Shown here: one piece after another, positions 35,139 to 44,121 of the stretch
Position numbering within the stretch: the stretch's first letter is position 1
Layout: each line of letters starts with the position of its first letter
Source of the DNA: Hymenobacter persicinus
GTDB lineage: Bacteria > Bacteroidota > Bacteroidia > Cytophagales > Hymenobacteraceae
Reading direction: 5' to 3'
Assembly (NCBI RefSeq): GCF_004167665.1
Contig: NZ_SEWE01000030.1
Location: 1-58,688, forward strand
Length of the DNA: 58,688 nucleotides
Notes under the pieces: generated by a model
The model's database searches: none
Seen by the model: only the letters and a program-made list of their open reading frames with translations
What the model was told of the DNA's origin: nothing
Program-made: the position numbers and the translations under genes

Positions 35139-36668
35139 CTACCGGGCGGCTGGCCCTACCACCACCGTGTCGCGGCGGAGCAGCACAAACTGGGAGTCTT
35201 CGTACACGACCCGGATATTGGGGCGGGCGCGCAGACGGGTGAGCAGGGCGGCGTGCTCCTCGGCGTTGAGGGGCCAGGTGCTTTCCGCCGGCGGCTGCAG
35301 CACGGCAATGTATTGGGCGTCGCCTAAAACGGGGAAGTGGTAGAGCTTGGCGCGGTTGGTCAGCCAGGGGGCCAGGTTGGACTGGGCGCTCAGGGAGGCT
35401 TCGGCCGGTACCCGGGCCAGGGCCGCGTGCAGGCCGGCCACGTTCAGCTTGCTGCGGTAGTGGCGCTTCACCAGAAAGTTCGAGCTTTCCCGGCTGTACC
35501 ACTTACTGCGGCGCACGTACAGCGTCACCACGGTCGTCAGGGCAGCCAGGCTTAGCGTGACGACCAGATAGCGCCGCCGCGTACCGGGCGCGGCCAGCTG
35601 CCGGGCCGTTTCCACCACGGCCAGGGCCAGAATAGGCGCAAACTCGATGGAGTACTGCCCGTTGATGCCCCAGAGTCCGTAGTCATTGGACAGCAGCTTC
35701 TGGGCCAGTACCGGCACCAGCATCAGCAAGTACCAGGGCCGCAGCAGCAGGGCCAGCCCACCCGACAGCAGCAGCACGGCCCAGGTTTCGAGCTTAATGT
35801 AGTCGTAAGCCGGGTCGCCGGTGATGTTGACGAACAGGCTCTGCCAAAACAGGCCCGGGTGCCGCAGCACGTTGCCGATAACTTCGGGCAGGGAAGCGCC
35901 CAGGTGCTTGAAGCGCACCAATTGCTGAAACGGCCGGTGGGCGTAATCCAGGGCCGGCATCAGCCATTTCGTGACTAAGGCAAAGTACAGCACCGCGGCC
36001 ACCGCGCCCAGCAGGGCCACTAACACCAGCCGCGGGTGGCGGCGGTACTGCACGGCGGCCCCCACGGCCACGGCGGCGCCCAGCAGGGCCATATTTTCCT
36101 TACTCACCAGCAGTAGCCCAAACGCCAGGGCCGCCGCCGCCCAGCGCCGCTGCCGAAACCAATGCAGCAGCCAGGGCAGAGCCATGCTCCCCACCACGTT
36201 GTCGTGGTAGTCGAAGCTCAGGGCCGAGTAAATACCCCACAGGCTATAGAAATACGCCAGCCCAAGGTTGGCCTCGGCCGAGGAAGCGCCCCGGCCGCGG
36301 GCAAATACCCAGACCCCGCGGCCGCCCAGCAGCACGGCCCCCAGCTGCACGAGCAGCAGCGTCCAGGAGCCGAACAGCCAGTAAAGCGGGGCTACCAGTA
36401 CCGGAATCAACGTGAAGTGGGCCGAGAAAAAGCTGGTCGGGGCCGAGTCGGTGAGCAGGGTGGTAATGGGCGCGCGCAGGTGAGTCAGCTCCCGCAGCGC
36501 GTGCGTGGTCATGCCCAGATCGAGGGCGAAGGTGCGGAAGTTATAGTGGTTGACGAGCGAAATGGCCGCAAACACCAGCCCGAAACCCAGGTGCAGCGCC
36601 CATTGTCCGCGCGCCTGGCCCGGGGCGGGTCGGAGCTCAGCAGCCGGGCGCGAAGAAAAAAACGACAC
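35139..36668 (-). CDS. DUF2079-type polytopic membrane protein
   Basis: The 509-residue protein has a GTG start at 36668, about ten to eleven membrane helices, and the DUF2079 hallmarks: NFRTFALDLGMTTHALRELT after the first helix, FFSAHFTLIPVLVAPLYWLF, and SFDYHDNVVGSMALPWLLHW. Its C-terminal soluble tail has PAEASLSAQSNLAPWLTNRA, as seen in this family. DUF2079 proteins are thought to be GT-C-like membrane enzymes, without a proven reaction. It lies 56 bp downstream of a GT2 gene on the same strand, so the two may form a donor-synthase/transferase pair. Confidence 0.78.
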   Translation of the reverse strand: MSFFSSRPAAELRPAPGQARGQWALHLGFGLVFAAISLVNHYNFRTFALDLGMTTHALRELTHLRAPITTLLTDSAPTSFFSAHFTLIPVLVAPLYWLFGSWTLLLVQLGAVLLGGRGVWVFARGRGASSAEANLGLAYFYSLWGIYSALSFDYHDNVVGSMALPWLLHWFRQRRWAAAALAFGLLLVSKENMALLGAAVAVGAAVQYRRHPRLVLVALLGAVAAVLYFALVTKWLMPALDYAHRPFQQLVRFKHLGASLPEVIGNVLRHPGLFWQSLFVNITGDPAYDYIKLETWAVLLLSGGLALLLRPWYLLMLVPVLAQKLLSNDYGLWGINGQYSIEFAPILALAVVETARQLAAPGTRRRYLVVTLSLAALTTVVTLYVRRSKWYSRESSNFLVKRHYRSKLNVAGLHAALARVPAEASLSAQSNLAPWLTNRAKLYHFPVLGDAQYIAVLQPPAESTWPLNAEEHAALLTRLRARPNIRVVYEDSQFVLLRRDTVVVGPAAR

Positions 36669-36724
36669 GATAGAGGGTAGTTAAAGGCGGCAGATCAGCC
36701 GGCATTCGGCAAATCGGCGCCAGC

Positions 36725-37693
36725 TTAGTGGGCCACGCCGGATTGCTGCACCGGCTGCGGCACGGACTCCACGGGAATATTGGTATCCGAAATAATGTAG
36801 AGCGGCCGCTGGCGCACGTTGGTGCTCAGGCGGGCAATGTACTCGCCAATGATGCCCACGGCAATGAGCTGCACGCCGCCCAGAAACAGAATGCTAATCA
36901 TCAGCGAGGCCCAGCCGGGTTCGTAGTCCTGGGTTTCGAAGCGGGCGTAGAGTGTGTAGAGCATCACCAGAAAGGCAATGGCCGACACCAGAAACCCGCT
37001 GATGGTAGCCGCCTTGAGCGGGGCGTCGGAAAAGCCGGTGATGCCGTCGAGGGCCAGCCGGATCATCTTGCGGTAGGTGTAGCCGGTTTCGCCCCCGGCC
37101 CGCTCGGCCCGGTCGTACTCGAGGTAGGTCTGCCGGTAGCCAATCCAGGAAATCTGGCCCCGGATAAACTTGTTCTGCTCCGGCATCTGCTTGAGCGCAT
37201 CCACCACCTTGCGCGAGATGATGCGGAAGTCGCCGGTATCGACGGGAATGGAGATGTTGGTGATGCTGGCCAGCAGACGGTAAAACAGCTTGGCCGTGAG
37301 CTTTTTGGCTGCGCTTTCGCCCTGGCGGGAGCGGCGCTTGGCGTACACCACCTCGAAGCCTTCCTTGAGCTTCTGGTACAGCTGCGGAATCAGCTCGGGC
37401 GGGTCCTGCAAGTCGGCGTCGATGATGACTACCGCCTCGCCCGCGGCCAGATCCAGGCCGGCCGAAACGGCAATCTGGTGGCCGAAGTTGCGGCTAAAGT
37501 CGATGTAGCGCACCCGCGGGTCGCGGCTAGCCAGGGTGTGAATCAGGGCCAGCGACTGGTCGCGGGAGCCGTCGTTGATAAAGATAAACTCGTAGCGCAG
37601 CCCCATCGGGTCGAGCACGCCGCGCAGGCGGTCGTAGAGCGCCGCAATGTTGGCTTCCTCGTTATAAATGGGGATGATGACGGAGAGCTCCAC
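36725..37693 (-). CDS. GtrB/DPM1-like GT2 glycosyltransferase with C-terminal membrane helices
   Basis: The 322-residue protein starts from a GTG at 37693 (MELSVIIPIYNEEANIAALY). It has the GT-A motifs FIFINDGSRDQSLALI, DFSRNFGHQIAVSAGLDLA, VIIDADLQDPPELIPQLY (DxD), AKRRSRQGESAAKK and PVDTGDFRIISRKV, and then two membrane helices near residues 230-290. This is the architecture of undecaprenyl-phosphate glucosyl- or arabinosyl-type transferases (GtrB, ArnC, YkoT). It makes a lipid-linked sugar at the cytoplasmic face. The sugar is unknown. It has its own candidate promoter and a structured leader of about 150 nt. Confidence 0.88.
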   Translation of the reverse strand: MELSVIIPIYNEEANIAALYDRLRGVLDPMGLRYEFIFINDGSRDQSLALIHTLASRDPRVRYIDFSRNFGHQIAVSAGLDLAAGEAVVIIDADLQDPPELIPQLYQKLKEGFEVVYAKRRSRQGESAAKKLTAKLFYRLLASITNISIPVDTGDFRIISRKVVDALKQMPEQNKFIRGQISWIGYRQTYLEYDRAERAGGETGYTYRKMIRLALDGITGFSDAPLKAATISGFLVSAIAFLVMLYTLYARFETQDYEPGWASLMISILFLGGVQLIAVGIIGEYIARLSTNVRQRPLYIISDTNIPVESVPQPVQQSGVAH

Positions 37694-37768
37694 GCGGGTA
37701 GGGATAAGGGGAGAACGGGTAGCAGGTGCCGCCGGGGCAAGACCAGGAACGTGGCCCTCCCGTCGGCA

Positions 37769-37841
37769 GATTCAGGGGGCGGTAGCTGCCACCGCACCGC
37801 CCTGAATCCTGGCGCTTACTTAGGCAGCAAACTACGCCAGG
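37769..37841 (-). promoter_or_regulatory. Two adjoining hairpins in the GT2 gene leader
   Basis: On the minus strand, CCTGGCG...CGCCAGG (37841-37808, 7-bp stem) is followed directly by GATTCAGGGCGGT...ACCGCCCCCTGAATC (37808-37769, 13 bp with a 2-nt bulge). Both lie between the candidate promoter at 37847 and the GTG at 37693. There is no U-tract after either. Confidence 0.5.
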
Positions 37842-37846
37842 AACTG

Positions 37847-37875
37847 CAAATATAGCGGATGCGGCTGGCTGCCAA
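37847..37875 (-). promoter_or_regulatory. Promoter of the GT2 gene (TTG - 18 nt - TATATTTG)
   Basis: On the minus strand TTG (37875-37873), an 18-nt spacer and TATATTTG (37854-37847) match the Bacteroidota -33/-7 arrangement. The predicted start site near 37840 gives a leader of about 147 nt. Confidence 0.5.
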
Positions 37876-37915
37876 GCACTGCGCAAGCCGGGGGCTGCGT
37901 CGCGCCGGAGCCGGT

Positions 37916-39361
37916 TTACTGGTAGTAGCGCTTGACTTTCGGGGGCACTACGTTCCAGTGCTGGAGCATTTTCACTTCCAGCTCGGTTTCGTTCGGGTCG
38001 TGCTTGGCATCCCAGGTCAGCACGTTGCAGCGGTCCGAGATATGCACAATGGGCTCGGGGGAGCGGGCCATCTGGTCCATCGACCACCGCTCACAGCCGT
38101 TGTCGGGGGCTTTGGCGGTGAATTTGTCGACGTACAGAAACGTACCGCTCAAGACCAGAATCAGGGCCAGGTAAATGCCGCGGGCGTAGCCGCGGAGTCG
38201 GAAGAGCAAAAAATACGTCGTCAGGCCGTAGGCGAAGATGATGCCCAGCAGCACCGGCAGAATCGAGTCGTTGCGCACCAAGTAGGGCCGGTAGGAGCGG
38301 TAGCCGCCGAAGGGCAGCAGCAGCGTGTACAGCACGGCAAAGACGGTAATCCAGCGCAGAATCCGCAGAATGCGCTGCCGCTCATCCGAGGCGGGCACAA
38401 ACCAGTGAATCAGCCGGCTATTGACGACCACCACGAACAAGAGTAGGGGCAGACCCCAGTCGTAGGTCAGCTGCTGGTACACGCCTTTGGGCAGCAGGGC
38501 GTACAGCTCCTTAAGGGTATGGGTGTGCGTATTTTCGATGTTGTAGCGGCCAATGTAGAGCGAGTAGGCGCACAAGCCCGCCAGCACGGCCAGCAGCAGG
38601 ATGGCCTGACCCGAAAGCCAGCCGTTCGGGTCCGGGAACAGCGTCAGGCGCCGGGGCGCGGCTCCCCAGTGCAGGCTCAGCCAGTAGAGCCCGATGCCCA
38701 GCAGCACCACGGCCACCACGGCCACCGGAATCGGACCGTTGAAGGCAATAACGACCATCAGCAGCACCAGCAGTGTAGCCCGCAGCGGACTCACGCGCAG
38801 GGGCTGCCGCCGGTGCGCGGCTTCGTAGAAGGGCCAGAGCAGCAGCAGCAGCGCCATCGGGAAGGCGTAGAACGTGGTGTAGGTGATAGCGCGGTTGGAA
38901 ATGCCTATCTGCTCGTAAAAGCCTTCAGTATGAAACAGCGGCACCATCAGGGCCGCGGCAAGCCAGAGGCCCCACCGGGCCCGGGTACCGAGGCCGCTCA
39001 GCTGCACGTAGGCCGCCAGCGTGAACAGCAGCAGCGCCACCGTGACAGTCGTGAACAGGGCGCTGGCCGCGTACAAGCTGCTGATGGGCGACATCACCAC
39101 CTGCAGCAGGTGGGGCATCTGTTTCCAGTACAGGCCGAGCGTGGCGTGGGCAAAAAAGCGGTTGGGCCCCGCGTACACGGCTTGCTTGGTCAGCACGGCC
39201 AGGCCGAACGGGTCGTGGAGCACCGGTTCGTACCACGACGCGGGCAGCACAATGGCCACCAGGTCGCCGTCGAGCGGCAGCTGATAGTTCTGCCAGAAAG
39301 TAGATACCAGGTTGGCTACTACAAATACAATGAGCAAACCCAGCAGGTACCGCCTCTTCAT
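37916..39361 (-). CDS. Polytopic membrane protein, unknown (glycan-related context)
   Basis: The 481-residue protein has one N-terminal helix (YLLGLLIVFVVANLVSTFW), a first loop with DGDLVAIVLPASWYEPVLHD and NRFFAHATLGLYWKQMP, and about eight more helices up to residue 410, followed by a soluble tail with HISDRCNVLTWDAKHDPNET. The topology resembles GT-C proteins, and the genes on both sides are glycosyltransferases, but no family signature is recognised. The ATG at 39361 is clear. It is downstream of a lipoprotein gene from which it is separated by a terminator. Confidence 0.62.
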   Translation of the reverse strand: MKRRYLLGLLIVFVVANLVSTFWQNYQLPLDGDLVAIVLPASWYEPVLHDPFGLAVLTKQAVYAGPNRFFAHATLGLYWKQMPHLLQVVMSPISSLYAASALFTTVTVALLLFTLAAYVQLSGLGTRARWGLWLAAALMVPLFHTEGFYEQIGISNRAITYTTFYAFPMALLLLLWPFYEAAHRRQPLRVSPLRATLLVLLMVVIAFNGPIPVAVVAVVLLGIGLYWLSLHWGAAPRRLTLFPDPNGWLSGQAILLLAVLAGLCAYSLYIGRYNIENTHTHTLKELYALLPKGVYQQLTYDWGLPLLLFVVVVNSRLIHWFVPASDERQRILRILRWITVFAVLYTLLLPFGGYRSYRPYLVRNDSILPVLLGIIFAYGLTTYFLLFRLRGYARGIYLALILVLSGTFLYVDKFTAKAPDNGCERWSMDQMARSPEPIVHISDRCNVLTWDAKHDPNETELEVKMLQHWNVVPPKVKRYYQ

Positions 39362-39436
39362 CAGCCTTCAGTAATAGGTAAGCGGCCGTCGTCAGCCGAT
39401 GGTAAATAGTTGTGCGCCGGGCCGTAAAAGCCAAAA

Positions 39437-39472
39437 CTCCCTGGACTCGTCGCTAAAAACGAGCCCAGGGAG
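39437..39472 (-). terminator. Terminator of the carbohydrate-binding-like lipoprotein gene
   Basis: CTCCCTGG-CTCGT pairs with ACGAG-CCAGGGAG (13 pairs with one internal mismatch). On the minus strand it is followed by TTTTGGCTTTTAC. It is 65 nt after the stop at 39538. Confidence 0.7.
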
Positions 39473-39537
39473 CCGGACGCTGGGGCCTGGGCCGCGGGCC
39501 TGCTTCTGAGCCAGAGCGGCGTCCCGGCGGGGGCCAG

Positions 39538-40077
39538 TTATTCCTTGATGCTGATTTTGACGTCGTCTACCAGCACGAAGTCGCTGGCGTCGGCGCGCCA
39601 CAGCGACATGCGGATGTGCTGGGTGGCGTTGATGTTGTCGGGCAGCTTGAACTCCTTGGATACGGGCACCCACTTCTTGTACTCCTTCACCACTTCGCCC
39701 AGCCGGATACCGTCGCCGAAGATTTCCTTGCCAGGGTTGTTGGGGTCCAGGATCTGGATGCCCAACATGCCGGTCGACTTGTCGCTCGGCAGGTAAGCCC
39801 AGCCTTCTAAGAGTACGGTGTTGAACTTCTTGCTGCTGGCCAGGGCCAGAGGCATGTCGAAGGTGGTGCTGAACTCGTGGTTGCCATCTACTTTGATGGC
39901 GTACTGCCCAGAGTGGGCGCGGCCTCTGTCCAGAGTGGTGGGGTCGTTGTTCCAGCCCGCAATAGACTCAAAATCATTCGCGGTGATGGTCTTGTCATCC
40001 ACTTTCAGATTCTGCCCATTATCCGACGAGCAGGCGCCGAGCAAGGCCAGGCCGAGCAAACCAATGTATGTTTTCAT
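39538..40077 (-). CDS. Lipoprotein with jelly-roll/CBM-like domain
   Basis: The 179-residue protein starts at the ATG at 40077 with [16 protein letters not shown] (lipobox LGAC, Cys16). The mature part looks like a single beta-sandwich: NDFESIAGWNNDPTTLDRGR, HSGQYAIKVDGNHEFSTTFD, LLEGWAYLPSDKSTGMLGIQ and FVLVDDVKISIKE. The pattern 'F(E/D)....W......R..A.SG..A..V......F' and the C-terminal 'LVDDVKI' are typical of carbohydrate-binding or protein-decorating jelly-rolls in Bacteroidota. Binding partner unknown. It lies downstream of a GT2 gene on the same strand. Confidence 0.75.
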   Translation of the reverse strand: MKTYIGLLGLALLGACSSDNGQNLKVDDKTITANDFESIAGWNNDPTTLDRGRAHSGQYAIKVDGNHEFSTTFDMPLALASSKKFNTVLLEGWAYLPSDKSTGMLGIQILDPNNPGKEIFGDGIRLGEVVKEYKKWVPVSKEFKLPDNINATQHIRMSLWRADASDFVLVDDVKISIKE

Positions 40078-40189
40078 TAAACCGTTAAAAAAGAAGCTTA
40101 TTTGAGCAGCAAATATAGAGGCTTTGCCCACGAACTACACACTGCCGGGCGGGGAAAACCGCACGAAAAATGCCGTCGTCGGCTGCGGG

Positions 40190-40918
40190 TCAGGAGCGGG
40201 AAAACAGCCCGAACTTCAGGATGCAGTAGATGGCGCGGAATCCGTCGCGCCAGCCGATTTTTTTGCCCTCGGCGTAGGTGCGGCCGTAGTAACTGATGCC
40301 GACTTCGTAGATGCGCACGTTGGGCACCCGCGACACCTTGGCCGTCACCTCGGGCTCGAAGCCGAAACGCTTTTCCTCCAGCTTCAGCCCCTGAATAATG
40401 TCGCGGCGGAACAGCTTGTAGCACGTTTCCATGTCGGTCAGGTTCAGGTCCGTGCACATGTTGCTCAGGAACGTGAGCATCTGGTTGCCGATGCTGTGCC
40501 AGAAAAACAGGATGCGGTGGGGGTTGCCGCCCATGAAGCGGGAGCCGAACACGACATCGGCAAAGCCCTTGAGCACGGGTTTAAACAGGATGTTGTATTC
40601 CTCCGGGTCGTACTCCAAGTCGGCGTCCTGAATGATGACGTAGTCGCCGGTGGCCTCCCGGATGCCAGTGTGCAGCGCGGCGCCCTTGCCCTGGTTGACG
40701 CTGTGCTGGAGCAGGCGCAACCCCATTTCGGGGTAGCGGGCGGCGTAGGCCAGGATAGTTTCGGCCGAGGCGTCCGTCGAGCAGTCGTTAACCAGGATAA
40801 TCTCCTTTTGAATGTTGTTTACCAGCTTCAGCTCGCGCAGCAGGTCCAGGATCTGGTGAATCGTCCGCGCTTCGTTATAAACCGGAATGATGATGGAGAT
40901 GGTGTCGAACTTAACCAA
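40190..40918 (-). CDS. GT2 family glycosyltransferase (DPM1-like)
   Basis: The 242-residue protein has a full GT-A domain without membrane segments: [20 protein letters not shown] (7-26), [50 protein letters not shown] (DxD), [20 protein letters not shown], and [19 protein letters not shown]. These motifs match dolichyl-phosphate-mannose-synthase-like enzymes that make polyprenyl-phosphate sugars. The first codon is a TTG at 40918 since no ATG or GTG precedes the first strand. It may feed the nearby GT-C-like proteins. Confidence 0.87.
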   Translation of the reverse strand: MVKFDTISIIIPVYNEARTIHQILDLLRELKLVNNIQKEIILVNDCSTDASAETILAYAARYPEMGLRLLQHSVNQGKGAALHTGIREATGDYVIIQDADLEYDPEEYNILFKPVLKGFADVVFGSRFMGGNPHRILFFWHSIGNQMLTFLSNMCTDLNLTDMETCYKLFRRDIIQGLKLEEKRFGFEPEVTAKVSRVPNVRIYEVGISYYGRTYAEGKKIGWRDGFRAIYCILKFGLFSRS

Positions 40919-41018
40919 AATGCAGTAGGCGTTAGAAAAGAGTGGCTAAAAATAAGGCCGAATTCATTGACCAGCACTATGGCCGGGGGCTAAGTAGGGT
41001 GGAATCCGCGCGGATAGG

Positions 41019-41810
41019 CTACAGGTTACCCGTGCGGCCGCCATCGACGGGCACGTTGATGCCATTGATGTAAGCGGCGGCCGGCGAGGCCAGAAACGCC
41101 ACGGCTTGGGCTACTTCCTCGGCCTGCCCGAAGCGCCCGGCCGGAATCTGCCGCAGCATGGCCGCCTCAATGTCGTCGACTGACTGCCCGGTCTGGGCTA
41201 CTTTCTTCTCGATCAGGGACGTGTGGCGTTGAGTGACGGTGGCGCCCGGCAGCACGTTGTTGACGGTGATACCGCTGCCGCCCAACTCGTTGGCCAAGGT
41301 TTTGGCCCAGTTGGCCACAGCCCCACGGATGGTGTTCGACACGCCCAAGCCCGGCAGCGGGAGCTTCACTGAGGTGCTGATAACGTTGATAATGCGCCCC
41401 TGCCCCCGGGCCTGCATGGCCGGCACCACGGCCTGGGCCAGCAGGTGGTTGCAGATCAGGTGCTGCTCGAAGGCGGCCCGGAAGGCATCCACGGGCGCGG
41501 CCAGAATGGGGCCGCCGGCCGGGCCGCCGGTGTTGTTTACCAAAATGTGAAATCCGTCGGGGTGGGTCGCCAAGTACTGCTGCACACGCTCGGCCAGGGT
41601 AGCCGGGGCGCTGAAGTCGGCCACGATAAAGTCGTGGGGCTGCCCCTGGGGCGTGGGCAGCTCGGCCGCCACCTGTTGCAGGCGGGCTTCGTCGCGGGCC
41701 AGCAGGGTGACGGTGGCGCCGAGGCGGGCTAATTCTTCGGCTACGGCGCGGCCGATGCCCTGGGTACTGCCGCCCACGAGGGCGCGCTGGGAGGTGAGGT
41801 CGATTTGCAC
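41019..41810 (-). CDS. SDR-family protein lacking the canonical Tyr/Lys
   Basis: The 263-residue protein starts at the GTG at 41810, 3 nt after a TACTTTTA box. It has the SDR nucleotide motif GGSTQGIG (13-20), a modified NNAG motif (VNNTGGPAGG, 91-100) and the end YINGINVPVDGGRTGNL. Ser145/Ser147 (INVISTSV) are present, but where YxxxK is expected the sequence is SNTIR (158-162), so the catalytic Tyr and Lys are replaced. This variant SDR group is known and often labelled 3-oxoacyl-ACP reductase; its reaction is unproven. It is divergent from the 3-hydroxyanthranilate dioxygenase gene, so a link to tryptophan catabolism is possible. Confidence 0.82.
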   Translation of the reverse strand: MQIDLTSQRALVGGSTQGIGRAVAEELARLGATVTLLARDEARLQQVAAELPTPQGQPHDFIVADFSAPATLAERVQQYLATHPDGFHILVNNTGGPAGGPILAAPVDAFRAAFEQHLICNHLLAQAVVPAMQARGQGRIINVISTSVKLPLPGLGVSNTIRGAVANWAKTLANELGGSGITVNNVLPGATVTQRHTSLIEKKVAQTGQSVDDIEAAMLRQIPAGRFGQAEEVAQAVAFLASPAAAYINGINVPVDGGRTGNL

Positions 41811-41813
41811 GCC

Positions 41814-41821
41814 TAAAAGTA
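41814..41821 (-). promoter_or_regulatory. -7-like TACTTTTA just upstream of the SDR start
   Basis: On the minus strand TACTTTTA (one base off TAnnTTTG) ends 3 nt before the GTG at 41810, the same geometry as at 29325-29336. Confidence 0.35.
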
Positions 41822-41893
41822 GGGAAATGCTCTTGCTCCGTGCGCACCCAGCCGGCCGGTTGCGGGCTTTTGCGTAAGTTGGGCGGAGAAAAT

Positions 41894-42004
41894 GGTGAGA
41901 TGGTGAGGCGGTGAAATAGGGAGTTGTCGTTCCGACGGCGCCCACCGCGCAAGCCACGCCACCCGCCCAGCAAGCTCACCAGTTCACCACCTCACCACTT
42001 CACC
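41894..42004 (+). repeat. GTGA-heptad inverted repeat upstream of the 3-HAO gene
   Basis: The left arm 41894-41923 (GGTGAGATGGTGAGGCGG...) and the right arm 41975-42004 (...CACCTCACCACTTCACC) are inverted copies matching at 24 of 30 positions, with a 51-nt loop. The right arm ends 2 nt before the dioxygenase ATG. The unit is the same as at 5052, 12799 and 831. Here the gene to the left is divergent, so the element is not tied to a stop codon. Confidence 0.82.
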
Positions 42005-42006
42005 GT

Positions 42007-42534
42007 ATGCCCGTTTCCCGCCCCTTCAACTTTCAGCACTGGATTGATGAGCACCGCCATTTGCTTAAGCCGCCGGTCGGCAACCAGCAGGTGTTCAAAG
42101 ACAACAAAGACTTTATCGTGATGGTGGTGGGCGGCCCCAATGCCCGCAAAGACTACCACTACGACGAGGGCGAGGAGCTGTTTTTGCAGATCGAGGGCGA
42201 CATTGTGGTCAAAATCATCGAGGACGGCAAGCCGGTGGATATTGAAATCAAGGCCGGGGAAATGTTTCTGCTGCCCGGCGGCGTGCCCCACTCCCCGCGG
42301 CGGCCGGCTGGTACGGTCGGGCTGGTGCTGGAGCGCTACCGCACCCCCGGCGAGCTGGACGGCTTCCAGTGGTACTGCGAAAACTGCGGCCACAAGCTTC
42401 ACGAGGAGTTTGCCGAAATCACCGACATCGTGCAGCAGCTGCCGCCCATCATGAACGCCTTCTGGCAGAACGACGACTTGCGGACGTGCAAGAACTGCGG
42501 TACCTACATGGAAGCGCCGGCCCCGGTGGCCTAG
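42007..42534 (+). CDS. nbaC: 3-hydroxyanthranilate 3,4-dioxygenase
   Basis: The enzyme opens the ring of 3-hydroxyanthranilate with O2 to give 2-amino-3-carboxymuconate semialdehyde. The 175-residue cupin has the iron ligands H51, E57 and H95 (DYHYDEGEELFLQ; GGVPHSPRRP) at exactly the numbers known for the Cupriavidus/Ralstonia enzyme, and the substrate arginines R47 and R99. The bacterial C-terminal rubredoxin-like site is present with two CxxC pairs (C124/C127 in WYCENCGH; C161/C164 in RTCKNCGT). It acts before ACMS decarboxylase, encoded 1.6 kb downstream. Its start directly follows an inverted-repeat element. Confidence 0.95.
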   Translation: MPVSRPFNFQHWIDEHRHLLKPPVGNQQVFKDNKDFIVMVVGGPNARKDYHYDEGEELFLQIEGDIVVKIIEDGKPVDIEIKAGEMFLLPGGVPHSPRRPAGTVGLVLERYRTPGELDGFQWYCENCGHKLHEEFAEITDIVQQLPPIMNAFWQNDDLRTCKNCGTYMEAPAPVA

Positions 42535-42716
42535 CACCTCCGGATTCTATTGGCCGGCACACCCGGCCCTAGCAGCATTATCGATTTCTTTGCAGACTCG
42601 AAGAACTGCCGACTGGGGTCGGCGGCGCTTTGTGTTTGCGGCAGCGGGCCAAACAGCGGCCAGGTTCGCCGGGCCGCCCCGCACCCATTACAGCTTGTGA
42701 ATTCATACAGTACCCG

Positions 42717-44063
42717 ATGATTGATTTTAGACGGTCCCTGGACTGGTTGCGGCCTGCCTACCACACTACGTACGTCTGGATCTGCATTGCCATTGCTATG
42801 CTGGGCGCTATCGGACAGGGTGAGCGGTGGGCGCACAACGAGGTCTTTGTGTATGACATGGGCGGCTACTACGTGTACCTGCCGTCGGCCTTCCTGTCTC
42901 ATGATCTGGGCGACTTGTCCTGGACGCGCGGAGCCCGCGCCAACTACCGCCCCGACCAGAATCCGGATTACGGCAATGTGCTTCTGCCCACGGGCAAAGT
43001 CGTTTTCAAGTATCCCATGGGCATGGCCATAGCGTATGCGCCCTGGTTTGGTCTGACTACTGGTATCTACTACCTCAAAGGCCAGGCGGCGACGACTGGC
43101 TACGAGTACATGTACCAATATATCCTGTCGTTGGGGTGCATGTTGTACGTGTTGCTCGGGCTGGCCCTGCTCGGCCGCGAGCTGCGGCACTTTTTCGCCG
43201 ACCACATTGCGGCGCTGACGCTGCTGATTCTGGCCTTCGGCACCAACCTGTTTACCTACGCGGCCTACGAGCCGCTGATGAGCCACGGCACCCTGTTTAT
43301 GCTCAACGTGCTGCTGCTGCGTTACACCCGGCGCTGGTACGCGGAGGGCACTGCCAGGGCTGCCGCCGCGCTCGGACTCACAAGCGGGCTGCTGGTGCTG
43401 GTGCGGCCGTCAGAGGTGCTGCTGCTGCTGCTGCCGGTGCTGTGGGGGCTTACCAGCCTTGCCGCCTTGCCGGAGCGCCTGCGGTTCTGGGCGCAGCGCT
43501 GGCCCCAGACGCTCCTGGTGATTGGGCTGGCAGCCCTGGTGGCTGGGCTGCAGCTGGTGTTCTGGCGCGTGGTCGGCGGGCAGTGGCTGGCCCCGTTTTA
43601 CCCGGGAGAAAGCTTCGATTTCAGCAAGCCGCACGTGTGGGATGGGTTGTTCAGCGTCCGCAAAGGCTGGCTGTTCTATTCGCCGCTGCTGGTTTTGGCC
43701 CTGCTTGGCATTGCGTGGCTGCGGCGCAGCCCGGCCCGGTCGGTGCTGCCGGCTCTGCTCGTAGTACTGCCCATTGTCATCTACGTCACGTTCTGCTGGT
43801 GGGACTGGGGCTACGGCGGCAGCTACGGCGGCCGGACCATGATCAGCCTGTACCCGATGCTGAGCTTTGGGTTAGCCGCCTTCTGGCAGCGCTGGCTGGG
43901 CACCGGCAAGGCTTCCTACCTCTGGGTGCCGCTGGTGGCCACGCTACTGGTGGTGAGCCTGATTCAGAATCATCAGTACTATATCGGCATGATTCACTGG
44001 GCTGAAGAAACCTGGGTGATTTATCAAAAATACTTCCTGCTGCTGAAGTGGCCCCCCTCGTAA
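42717..44063 (+). CDS. Polytopic membrane protein, GT-C-like
   Basis: The 448-residue protein starts at the ATG at 42717 (the frame is open from 42630 without a plausible upstream start). It has about ten membrane helices. The first outer loop is [20 protein letters not shown], and then [20 protein letters not shown] with [13 protein letters not shown], a layout seen in Bacteroidota membrane glycosyltransferase-like proteins. Later outer loops have [20 protein letters not shown] and [20 protein letters not shown]. No named family is recognised with certainty. It sits between two kynurenine-pathway genes in the same direction, which looks accidental in function. Confidence 0.65.
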   Translation: MIDFRRSLDWLRPAYHTTYVWICIAIAMLGAIGQGERWAHNEVFVYDMGGYYVYLPSAFLSHDLGDLSWTRGARANYRPDQNPDYGNVLLPTGKVVFKYPMGMAIAYAPWFGLTTGIYYLKGQAATTGYEYMYQYILSLGCMLYVLLGLALLGRELRHFFADHIAALTLLILAFGTNLFTYAAYEPLMSHGTLFMLNVLLLRYTRRWYAEGTARAAAALGLTSGLLVLVRPSEVLLLLLPVLWGLTSLAALPERLRFWAQRWPQTLLVIGLAALVAGLQLVFWRVVGGQWLAPFYPGESFDFSKPHVWDGLFSVRKGWLFYSPLLVLALLGIAWLRRSPARSVLPALLVVLPIVIYVTFCWWDWGYGGSYGGRTMISLYPMLSFGLAAFWQRWLGTGKASYLWVPLVATLLVVSLIQNHQYYIGMIHWAEETWVIYQKYFLLLKWPPS

Positions 44064-44121
44064 GCGCCGCGGCCCGCCGGCCGTAAATGCCCCACCCTGC
44101 GAACTGTTCTGCCCCACCCGC

